Source: an uncultured Collinsella sp.
Lineage (GTDB): Bacteria; Actinomycetota; Coriobacteriia; Coriobacteriales; Coriobacteriaceae
DNA length: 12,558 bases
NCBI GenBank assembly: GCA_902464495.1
Contig: CABQJK010000047.1
Location: forward strand, 1 to 12,558
Direction of reading: 5' to 3'
In this document: one piece after another, positions 6,228 through 12,247 of the stretch
How positions within the stretch are numbered: the first letter of the stretch is position 1
How the letters are laid out: each line of letters begins with the position of its first letter
Made by a program: the position numbers and the translations under genes
The notes under the pieces: model-generated
The model's database searches: none
Seen by the model: only the letters and a program-made list of their open reading frames with translations
Told to the model about the DNA's origin: nothing

Positions 6228-7238
6228 CTAGATCGAGGTGGAATCGAGCCAATTGAGTTTGCACTCGAGAATACGCTGCTCGCCGGGTTCGCTGCTGCCG
6301 TCAAGTAGGGCGAGGAGCATCTCGGCTGCTTCGCGACCTTCCTGGTCGACGGGCTCGATGATGGTGGAGACGGTCGGCGTGGTGAGGTTGGTCCAGTCTT
6401 CGCAGTTGAGTCCCAAAAGGCCGATTTGCTGTGGGAGCAGATGGACCATGGGCTGAAGCGCCTTATAGACGCGCGGAAGTGCCCATTGGTTTTGCACGAA
6501 GATGAGCGTGCGCTTGGCGGGGTTGAACTTGTATTTAAAGTATTCGGTGAGCTCGTTGATTGACGGCTTGTTGTGGTCGATGGGGATGGCTTTGTAGAGC
6601 TGCCCATTCGCGGCCAGTGCCTCGGCATATCCCTGGAAACGCTCCATGCGGGTGCGCATTTCGGTCATGTTGGCGGCAATGGAAAAGAAATCTTCGTAGC
6701 CGGCGTCGAGGAGTGCCTGTGTTGCGTTGTACACGCCGTCGTAAAGGTTGGTTTTGATCCAGCTGGTACCTGGGCTATAGATGGCCGCATCGAAAAAGAC
6801 GACGGGCTTGCCGGCGCGCCTGATGCGGTCGTGGACGGCTTTGAAATTTGCCGTGGGTTGGATGATAAAGCCATCGACGCCCAGCGAGAGCATCTTGTCG
6901 ACGTACATGAGCTCGGTGTCGGGGTCGAAGTTGCTCGTGCAAACGACCGTCTGGTAGCCCGCGGGGAGCATGACCTGTTCCATGCCGTTGAGGACGAGGC
7001 CCGCCCACTTGTTGGTGTTATCCAAAATGATAATGGCGATGACGTGGGTCTGCTTGCCGGTGAGCGTTTGCGCTTGGGCGTTGGGAACGTATCCAAGTTC
7101 CTTAATGACGCGCGCGATTTTGTTCTGCGTCTTCTCGCTAAGCTTTTCTCGTTTGTCGTTGAGGTAATACGAGACGCTTGCCGTCGAGGTTCCCGCCTCT
7201 CGAGCGACGTCTGCGATCGTAACGCGCTGTTTTGCCAC
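6228..7238 (-). CDS. LacI-family transcriptional regulator
   Basis: This 336-aa DNA-binding regulator has an N-terminal LacI helix-turn-helix (RVTIADVAREAGTSTASVSYYLN, starting near residue 5) and the hinge motif GYVPNAQAQTL. A periplasmic-binding-protein-like effector domain follows (VIAIIILDNTNKW onward, with FDAAIYSPG and GLLGLNCEDWTNLTTPTVSTI). The chosen start is GTG at 7238, because GGAAGGAG lies just upstream. An ATG at 7274 would add 12 residues and lacks a clear RBS. It is divergent from the PTS/GatZ-like/transaldolase/transketolase operon, so it most likely represses that operon and responds to its sugar or sugar phosphate. The effector is unknown. Confidence 0.93.
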   Translation of the reverse strand: MAKQRVTIADVAREAGTSTASVSYYLNDKREKLSEKTQNKIARVIKELGYVPNAQAQTLTGKQTHVIAIIILDNTNKWAGLVLNGMEQVMLPAGYQTVVCTSNFDPDTELMYVDKMLSLGVDGFIIQPTANFKAVHDRIRRAGKPVVFFDAAIYSPGTSWIKTNLYDGVYNATQALLDAGYEDFFSIAANMTEMRTRMERFQGYAEALAANGQLYKAIPIDHNKPSINELTEYFKYKFNPAKRTLIFVQNQWALPRVYKALQPMVHLLPQQIGLLGLNCEDWTNLTTPTVSTIIEPVDQEGREAAEMLLALLDGSSEPGEQRILECKLNWLDSTSI

Positions 7239-7523
7239 AGCGACTCCTTCCGACAGATGAGCATTTTCCAACATGATGACTTTGAGTCTTGGTGAAGGAT
7301 ACGCTTCGGTGAGCGGCTTTTTCCTTTCATATGAGTATGCAACAAATGCGGCATACGGGTGGGGTCGAAATTTGTGACCGGCATGCGCATCTGCCGTCTA
7401 CCGAGAAAATCAAATACTTCTTGACTTTTGAAATCGAGGGCAAAATCGCAGGATTCATTTTTGGTTAAACGCATAACTAAATCGCATAACCAACGCTCTG
7501 ACCTGCGCGTTTACCGAAATAAG

Positions 7524-7553
7524 CTGGCATTAAGAAAAACGAGCACCTATATT
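7524..7553 (+). promoter_or_regulatory. Candidate promoter of the PTS operon
   Basis: CTGGCA (7524-7529, 4 of 6 to -35) and TATATT (7548-7553, 5 of 6 to -10) are separated by 18 nt. Transcription would start near 7560, giving a leader of about 95 nt before the PTS gene. Confidence 0.45.
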
Positions 7554-7555
7554 GT

Positions 7556-7569
7556 TCTTGTCGAAAAGA
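7556..7569. promoter_or_regulatory. Candidate LacI-family operator at the predicted transcription start
   Basis: TCTTGTCGAAAAGA is a 14-bp dyad centred on a CG step, with 12 of 14 positions symmetric. A central CG with A/T-rich half-sites is typical of LacI-family operators. It sits directly after the candidate -10 box, where a bound repressor would block initiation. Confidence 0.4.
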
Positions 7570-7597
7570 CAGCAAGTCCAAACGGCAGGGGATGCTC

Positions 7598-7609
7598 CGG
7601 AGGCCTCCG
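7598..7609. promoter_or_regulatory. Perfect 12-bp palindrome in the PTS leader
   Basis: CGGAGGCCTCCG is a perfect palindrome 44 nt upstream of the PTS start codon. It could be a second operator or part of the leader structure. No regulator can be assigned. Confidence 0.3.
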
Positions 7610-7653
7610 CAAACGGTGTCTTGCGCACGCAACTCTATGAAAAGAGGGAAGCA

Positions 7654-9126
7654 ATGAAGATCGTAGGCGTTGCCGCCTGTACTGTGGGTATTGCCCACAC
7701 GTATATGGCCCAGAAGGCGATTCAGGATGAATGCGCCGCCCGTGGCATCGAGTGCAAGGTCGAGGCTCAGGGTGGCCTGGGTATCGAGAATGAGCTCACG
7801 CAGGAAGACGTGGACTCCGCCGACCTGGTCCTGGAGTCCGTCGACGTGGGTGTCGAGAACGAGGACCGTTTTGAGCAGAAGATGGCCGAGGGCAAGTTCC
7901 TGAAGGTCGGCACCTCGGATGTAATCGCCGATCCGGTGAAGATCATCGACCAGGCCGTTGAGATCATCAAGGCGACGGGTGGCGCCGTTGACGCGCCCAA
8001 GGCCGAGGCCAAGGCAGAGAAGAAGGCCGTCTCCGCTGCCCCGCAGGCCCCGACACCGGCGTCCAAGCAGTCTATCTTTGCCGATCCTGGTAAGACGCTG
8101 CTCAATGCATTCAATACCGGCGTTTCCTATTTTATCCCCATTGTCGTTATCGGTGGCGTGTTCCTCGCCTTCTCGTTGGCATCCGGTACTGCCGGCGCTA
8201 GTGGTATGGAGGTCACCAACCCGTTGATGGTGAGCCTTAATACCATCGGTATGGCCGGTATTTCCATGATGATTCCGGTGCTTGCGGCATACATCGCCTA
8301 CTCGATGGCCGGCAAGCCCGCACTTGCCCCTGGCTTCGTCCTGGGCTACCTGGTTAACAACGCCGTCGTCACCCCGAGTGGCAACAGCGTTTCGACCGGC
8401 TTCTTGGGTGCCATGATCATGGCTGTCATCTGCGGTTACTTTGTCCGCTGGATGAAGACTTGGAAGGTCAACAACACCATCCAGACCATCATGCCCATCC
8501 TGATCATCCCGATTCTGACCTCGCTTGTCCTGGGCATGGCCTATATCTACATCCTGGCCACGCCGCTTGGCTTTGTGATGGACTGGCTCACCGGCGTGCT
8601 CGGCAGCCTGCAGGGCGGTTCCGCAGTTGTCCTGGGCCTGGTCATTGGCGTTATGACCGCCTTCGATATGGGTGGCCCCATCAACAAGACCGCCTCGACC
8701 TTCACCATGGCCATCATGGCCTCCGGTATCTACGGTCCTAACGGTATGTTCCGCGTCGCCGTCGCCGTTCCCCCGATCGCCTGTGGCCTCGCTGCGCTCA
8801 TCGCCAAGAACAAGTTCGATGACGCTGACCGCCAGATGGGCATCTCCGCGCTGTTCATGGGCTGCATCGGTATTACCGAGGGCGCTATCCCCTTCGCGGT
8901 CAAGGACCTCGGTCACACCCTGCCCGGCATTTGCATCGGCTCTGCCGTGGGTGCGGCACTTGCCGCCTTCCAGGGCATCGACTGCTACGTCCCGCACGGT
9001 GGCTTTATCGTCGCCCTTGCCACCAACAACGTCGCGCTGTTCTGCCTGGACATCGTGATTGGCGCCGTGGTCGCCGCTGCAATCCTGATTGCCATGAAGC
9101 CCACGCTCGATAAGCAGGCCAAGTAA
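7654..9126 (+). CDS. Fructose-family PTS transporter, fused EIIB-EIIC
   Basis: This 490-aa membrane permease-phosphotransferase imports and phosphorylates a sugar. The EIIB domain (1-108) starts MKIVGVAACTVGIAHTYMAQ, with Cys9 as the phosphorylated residue. Typical fructose EIIB has C-P-T-G-I-A-H-T; here it is C-T-V-G-I-A-H-T. An Ala/Lys/Pro-rich linker (about 109-139) leads to EIIC (from about 141), which has the family motifs DMGGPINK (GGPINK at 340-345) and ITEGAIPF (407-414). No EIIA domain is fused or encoded here, so EIIA must come from elsewhere. ATG 7654 has AGAGGG (7643-7648) at good spacing. Most Fru-family systems phosphorylate C1, but the transaldolase and transketolase downstream suggest a product that can enter the pentose phosphate pool. 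The substrate is unknown. Confidence 0.94.
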   Translation: MKIVGVAACTVGIAHTYMAQKAIQDECAARGIECKVEAQGGLGIENELTQEDVDSADLVLESVDVGVENEDRFEQKMAEGKFLKVGTSDVIADPVKIIDQAVEIIKATGGAVDAPKAEAKAEKKAVSAAPQAPTPASKQSIFADPGKTLLNAFNTGVSYFIPIVVIGGVFLAFSLASGTAGASGMEVTNPLMVSLNTIGMAGISMMIPVLAAYIAYSMAGKPALAPGFVLGYLVNNAVVTPSGNSVSTGFLGAMIMAVICGYFVRWMKTWKVNNTIQTIMPILIIPILTSLVLGMAYIYILATPLGFVMDWLTGVLGSLQGGSAVVLGLVIGVMTAFDMGGPINKTASTFTMAIMASGIYGPNGMFRVAVAVPPIACGLAALIAKNKFDDADRQMGISALFMGCIGITEGAIPFAVKDLGHTLPGICIGSAVGAALAAFQGIDCYVPHGGFIVALATNNVALFCLDIVIGAVVAAAILIAMKPTLDKQAK

Positions 9127-9140
9127 ACCTTTATGGACTC

Positions 9141-9229
9141 CGGTTGTGCGGAGGGATGGATTTGACTCCGCACAACCGCCCCTACACAACAAAATCCATC
9201 CGTACTGATAGGGCCCACATCTGGGTCCC
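9141..9229 (+). other. Interleaved inverted repeats (A-B-A'-B') between the PTS and GatZ-like genes
   Basis: Arm A (9141-9153) pairs perfectly over 13 bp with A' (9166-9178). Arm B (9154-9163, GGATGGATTT), directly adjacent to A and inside its loop, pairs perfectly over 10 bp with B' (9192-9201). This is the topology of an H-type pseudoknot or of two alternative structures. No nt separate A from B, so both full stems probably cannot form at once. A third small hairpin (GGGCCCA/TGGGTCCC, 9211-9229, one bulge) follows. No T-run follows any stem, which argues against simple termination. It may tune mRNA stability or expression of the downstream genes. Confidence 0.72.
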
Positions 9230-9270
9230 AGGGAACTTTTGTCAAAAATCCTCTGGAGAAGGAGAACAAA

Positions 9271-10545
9271 ATGTCCAACCTTACCATCCGTCAGGCCGTT
9301 CAGGGCATGCTCAAGCTGCAGGATAGCGGCGATCACGCAACCATGGTCGGCATTGGCCCCATGAGCCCCAACCTGATTCAGGCCGTGTTCGAGCTTGCCA
9401 AGGACGAGGATTTCCCGCCCATGTTTATCGCCAGCCGCAACCAGGTCGATATGGACGAGATGGGCGCCGGCTACGTCAACGGTTGGGACCAGACGCGCTT
9501 TGCCGCCGACATCAAGAAGGTTGCCGACGAGGTGGGTTACACCGGTCCGTACTACCTGTGCCGCGATCACGGCGGTCCGTGGCAGCGCGACGAGGAGCGT
9601 AACGCCCACCTGCCCGAGGACGAGGCCATGGAGCTCGCCCGCAAGTCCTTCGTCGCCGACATGGAGGCAGGCTTTGACCTGCTGATGGTCGACCCCACCA
9701 AGGACCCCTATCAGATCGGCAAGGTTATTCCGCTCGACGTGGTGCTTCGCCGCACGATTGATCTTATCGACTACCTTGAGCAGTACCGTCGCGAGCATAA
9801 CCTGCCCGAGGTTGCCTATGAGGTCGGTACCGAGGAGACCAATGGCGGCTTGACCTCTACCGATAAGTACGAGGAGTTCATTTCTCAGCTGCAGCCCGAG
9901 CTCGAGAAGCGCGGCTGCCCCATGCCCACCTTTATCGTCGGCCAGACCGGTACGCTCACCCGTTGGACCGAGCAGGTCGGCCATTACAACTTCAAGAATG
10001 CCCGCGAGCTCGCCGACATGGCTAAGCGCTACGGCGTGGGCCTGAAGGAGCACAACGCCGACTATCTGGACGACGCGACGCTGCTCGAGCACATCCCGGC
10101 ACACGTGACCGCCTCCAACGTCGCTCCGCAGTATGGCACCGAGGAGACCCGCGCCTACCTCAAGCTCTGCGCCACCGAGCAGATCTTGGTCGACAACGGT
10201 CTGTGCGCTGACCCCTCCGACCTGTATCACACCCTGCTGGTCAAGGCTATCAAGACCGAGCGCTGGCGCAAGTGGATGACTGGCGACGACGTCAACCTGC
10301 AGGTCGACGACATCCTTGCCGACGATGAGCTCAGCCTGAAGATCCTGGATGTCTCCGGTCACTATGCGTTCAACGATCCTGAGGTCAAGGAGCAGGTCGA
10401 GAAGCTCTACCGCAACCTCGCCGCTCTGGACATCGACGGCAAGCGCTTTGTCATCGAGCACATCAAGCGCCCGATCAAGCAGTACGTCGTCGGTCTTAAC
10501 CTCAAGGGCGTCACGACCCGCATCGAGGCCGCTCTTGCCGAGTAA
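9271..10545 (+). CDS. GatZ/KbaZ-like protein (class II tagatose-bisphosphate aldolase 'non-catalytic subunit' family)
   Basis: This 424-aa protein belongs to the GatZ/KbaZ family, usually annotated as the accessory subunit of class II D-tagatose-1,6-bisphosphate aldolase. Family motifs recalled from E. coli GatZ are recognisable. ASRNQVD (54-60) corresponds to ATSNQVN, and RDHGGP (98-103) to GDHLGP. YEVGTEETNGG (183-193) corresponds to YVIGTEVPVPGG, and KEHNADY (259-265) to YEAHSTDY. Asp99-His100 resembles the Asp-His pair of class II aldolases, so metal-dependent catalysis is conceivable. Similarity is family-level only, so it may be a distinct subfamily. No GatY/KbaY catalytic partner is in the window. 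Members of this family have been reported to epimerise sugar phosphates at C4, an alternative role. ATG 9271 has AAGGAG (9259-9264) with 6-nt spacing. Confidence 0.85.
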   Translation: MSNLTIRQAVQGMLKLQDSGDHATMVGIGPMSPNLIQAVFELAKDEDFPPMFIASRNQVDMDEMGAGYVNGWDQTRFAADIKKVADEVGYTGPYYLCRDHGGPWQRDEERNAHLPEDEAMELARKSFVADMEAGFDLLMVDPTKDPYQIGKVIPLDVVLRRTIDLIDYLEQYRREHNLPEVAYEVGTEETNGGLTSTDKYEEFISQLQPELEKRGCPMPTFIVGQTGTLTRWTEQVGHYNFKNARELADMAKRYGVGLKEHNADYLDDATLLEHIPAHVTASNVAPQYGTEETRAYLKLCATEQILVDNGLCADPSDLYHTLLVKAIKTERWRKWMTGDDVNLQVDDILADDELSLKILDVSGHYAFNDPEVKEQVEKLYRNLAALDIDGKRFVIEHIKRPIKQYVVGLNLKGVTTRIEAALAE

Positions 10546-10564
10546 GTAGCTTTTCCTACGCGAC

Positions 10565-10600
10565 GCCGGGCCTGGGGCATGTCCCAGCTGCAGGCCCGGC
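10565..10600 (+). other. GC-rich hairpin between the GatZ-like and transaldolase genes
   Basis: GCCGGGCCTG (10565-10574) and CAGGCCCGGC (10591-10600) form a perfect 10-bp stem. A competing smaller stem, CTGGG/CCCAG, overlaps it (CTGGGGCATGTCCCAG, 10572-10587). It lies directly before the REP-like hairpin. No T-run follows immediately. Confidence 0.65.
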
Positions 10601-10602
10601 AC

Positions 10603-10633
10603 ATGGGACAAAGGGGCAGTCCCTTTGTCCCAT
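10603..10633. repeat. Perfect 13-bp REP-like hairpin
   Basis: ATGGGACAAAGGG (10603-10615) and CCCTTTGTCCCAT (10621-10633) are exact inverted repeats around the loop GCAGT. A loose T-rich stretch (TCTTTTGAGTTTT) follows. The TGGGACAAAGGG palindrome resembles a repeat I recall as widespread in gut Actinobacteria and Clostridia, but I cannot verify this here. It may act as a weak terminator or as an mRNA-stabilising element within the operon. Confidence 0.72.
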
Positions 10634-10669
10634 TCTTTTGAGTTTTAGCTTCCTTTGAAGGGGTTCACC

Positions 10670-11353
10670 ATGAAGTTCTTTATCGATACCGCCAATCTGG
10701 ACGAGATTGCCGAGGCCAAGAGCTGGGGCTGCCTGGCCGGTGTTACCACCAACCCGTCCCTGTACGCCAAGACCGGCGGCAAGCTTGCCGACTTTGAGCC
10801 GCATATGCTCAAGATTGCCGAGCTCTGCGAGGGCCTGCCCGTGTCCGCCGAGTCTACCGCGACCACTGCCGAGGGTATGATCGAGGAGGGCAAGCGCCTT
10901 GCCGCCCTCGCCCCCAACATCGTGGTCAAGCTTCCCGTGTGCGAGGCCGGCCTTGCCGCCTGCCGTGCGCTGGCCGATGCTGGCGTGCGCGTCAACATGA
11001 CGCTCGTCTTCTCGCCGACGCAGGCCCTTATGGCCGCCAACGCCGGTGCTCGCTACATCAGCCCGTTTGTCGGTCGTTTCGACGACATCGCCGAGGACGG
11101 TATCTCGCAGCTCGACAACGTCGTGACCTGCATTAAGAACTACGACTGGACGGGCAAGAACGTCGACGACACCGTCGAGATCATCACCGCCTCGGTTCGT
11201 ACGCCCAACCACGTAACCCAGGCCGCGCTGCTTGGCGCCGATATCGCGACCGTGCCCATGGCAGCCCTTAAGAAGTGCCTGCACCATCCGCTGACCGATC
11301 AGGGCCTTGCCTCGTTCGAGGCCGACTGGCAGAAGGTTGTCGCTCAGGCTTAA
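10670..11353 (+). CDS. TalC-type transaldolase (fructose-6-phosphate aldolase-like family)
   Basis: This 227-aa class I aldolase is of the short transaldolase/FSA family. The N-terminus MKFFIDTANLDEI, GVTTNPSL (24-31), NIVVKLPV and ASVRTPNHV are diagnostic. Lys87 is the Schiff-base lysine. Two positions separate true transaldolases from fructose-6-phosphate aldolases: Glu61 stands where E. coli FsaA has Gln59, and Phe133 where it has Tyr131. Both favour transaldolase activity (transfer of dihydroxyacetone between F6P/S7P and E4P/G3P). ATG 10670 is chosen because GAAGGGG (10657-10663) lies 6 nt upstream; an upstream TTG at 10655 has no RBS. It lies next to the transketolase genes, with which it would form the non-oxidative pentose phosphate pathway. 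Confidence 0.92.
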   Translation: MKFFIDTANLDEIAEAKSWGCLAGVTTNPSLYAKTGGKLADFEPHMLKIAELCEGLPVSAESTATTAEGMIEEGKRLAALAPNIVVKLPVCEAGLAACRALADAGVRVNMTLVFSPTQALMAANAGARYISPFVGRFDDIAEDGISQLDNVVTCIKNYDWTGKNVDDTVEIITASVRTPNHVTQAALLGADIATVPMAALKKCLHHPLTDQGLASFEADWQKVVAQA

Positions 11354-11364
11354 CGAGTGGATTG

Positions 11365-11393
11365 CCCCGGCATCGTGTCATCCGGTGCCGGGG
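11365..11393 (+). terminator. Terminator-like hairpin between the transaldolase and transketolase genes
   Basis: CCCCGGCATC (11365-11374) and GGTGCCGGGG (11384-11393) form a 10-bp stem with one T-G wobble and a 9-nt loop. TTGTTCT follows. It could partially terminate or attenuate transcription into the transketolase genes. The T-tract is short, so read-through is likely. Confidence 0.5.
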
Positions 11394-11416
11394 TTGTTCT
11401 CAAGAGAGGAATTCGT

Positions 11417-12247
11417 ATGACCAACCAGGAGCTGGCGAAGGTCGCCAATGAGGTCAGGAAGGGTGTCGTGACTGCGGTTCACGCGGCCAAGTCGGGACAC
11501 CCGGGTGGATCGCTCGGTGCTGCCGACATCATGACGTATCTGTACTTTGAGGAAATGAATATCGATCCTGCCGACCCTCACAAGGCCGATCGCGATCGCT
11601 TTGTGCTCTCCAAGGGTCACGCGGCGCCGGGCCTGTATTCGGTGTTGGCAAATCGCGGCTATTTTCCCGTCGAAGAGCTCGAGACGCTCCGCCATATTGG
11701 CAGCCGACTGCAGGGCCATCCCAACATGAACGACGCCCCTGGCATCGATATGTCCACCGGATCGCTCGGTCAGGGCATCTCTGCTGCAGTTGGAATGGCG
11801 CTTGCCGCTAAGCACTGGGGCGACGGCTACCGTGTCTACACGTTGCTGGGCGACGGTGAGTGCGAGGAAGGCCAGGTGTGGGAGGCGGCCATGTTCGCCG
11901 GCAACCATGCACTCGACAATCTTGTTGCCGTCGTCGACCACAACGGCTTGCAGATTGACGGCACGATCGATGAAGTCAACTCGGCCATGCCGCTCGCTGA
12001 CAAGTTCCGCGCCTTTAAGTGGCATGTGATCGAGCTCGCCGACGGTAACGACATGGCGCAGATTGAGGCGGCTTTCGCTGAGGCTCGTGAGGTGACCGGC
12101 GTGCCCGTCGCTATCATCGCCGAGACGGTGAAGGGCAAAGGCGTCTCCTTTATGGAGAACCAGGTTGGCTGGCATGGCAAGGCGCCCAATGACGAGCAGT
12201 TTGAGCAGGCCATGGCCGAGCTCGCGGCAGCAGGAGAGGAGCTCTAA
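11417..12247 (+). CDS. Transketolase, N-terminal (thiamine diphosphate-binding) subunit
   Basis: This 276-aa protein is the N-terminal half of a split transketolase, which transfers two-carbon ketol units between sugar phosphates. It has SGHPGG (His28), SKGHA (His68) and GSLGQG. The ThDP/Mg motif starts GDGECEEGQ at 145 and ends near DHNGLQIDG (Asn176), with His where many transketolases have Asn. ATG 11417 has AGAGAGGA (11403-11410) 6 nt upstream. A GTG start at 11357 would run through the preceding hairpin and has no RBS. The stop codon overlaps the start of the C-terminal subunit gene by one base (TAATG), implying translational coupling and equal production of the two halves. Confidence 0.95.
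   Translation: MTNQELAKVANEVRKGVVTAVHAAKSGHPGGSLGAADIMTYLYFEEMNIDPADPHKADRDRFVLSKGHAAPGLYSVLANRGYFPVEELETLRHIGSRLQGHPNMNDAPGIDMSTGSLGQGISAAVGMALAAKHWGDGYRVYTLLGDGECEEGQVWEAAMFAGNHALDNLVAVVDHNGLQIDGTIDEVNSAMPLADKFRAFKWHVIELADGNDMAQIEAAFAEAREVTGVPVAIIAETVKGKGVSFMENQVGWHGKAPNDEQFEQAMAELAAAGEEL

Larger units (their letters stand above)
7239..7653. other. Divergent regulatory region between the LacI and PTS genes
   Basis: This 415-nt gene-free stretch is AT-richer than its surroundings. It contains an inverted repeat GTATGC/GCATAC (7335-7340 and 7351-7356) and the palindrome ATGCGCAT (7383-7390). CGCATAAC is directly repeated at 7470-7477 and 7483-7490. A promoter candidate (7524-7553), an operator-like dyad (7556-7569) and a perfect 12-bp palindrome (7598-7609) follow. 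I could not identify a convincing leftward promoter for the LacI gene. Frames that extend through it start at TTG without an RBS and do not look coding. Confidence 0.6.

Noticed and set aside
7421..7449. TTGACT at 7421-7426 as a -35 box for the PTS operon
   Set aside because: No acceptable -10 box lies 16-18 nt downstream (AATCGC or ATCGCA), so the candidate at 7524-7553 is preferred.
7470..7490. Direct repeat CGCATAAC as a start of a CRISPR-like or iteron array
   Set aside because: There are only two copies with a 13-bp period and no further units, so no array is supported.
7428..7640. A 70-codon plus-strand frame in the divergent regulatory region
   Set aside because: It starts at TTG without an RBS, crosses the promoter and operator candidates, and has no recognisable domain.
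7477..10611. A minus-strand open frame of about 1044 codons across the PTS and GatZ-like genes
   Set aside because: It is antisense to two well-supported genes with strong RBSs and family motifs, has low-complexity His/Gly/Asp/Val-rich composition, and matches no family I know. Long antisense frames are common in GC-rich, codon-biased genes.
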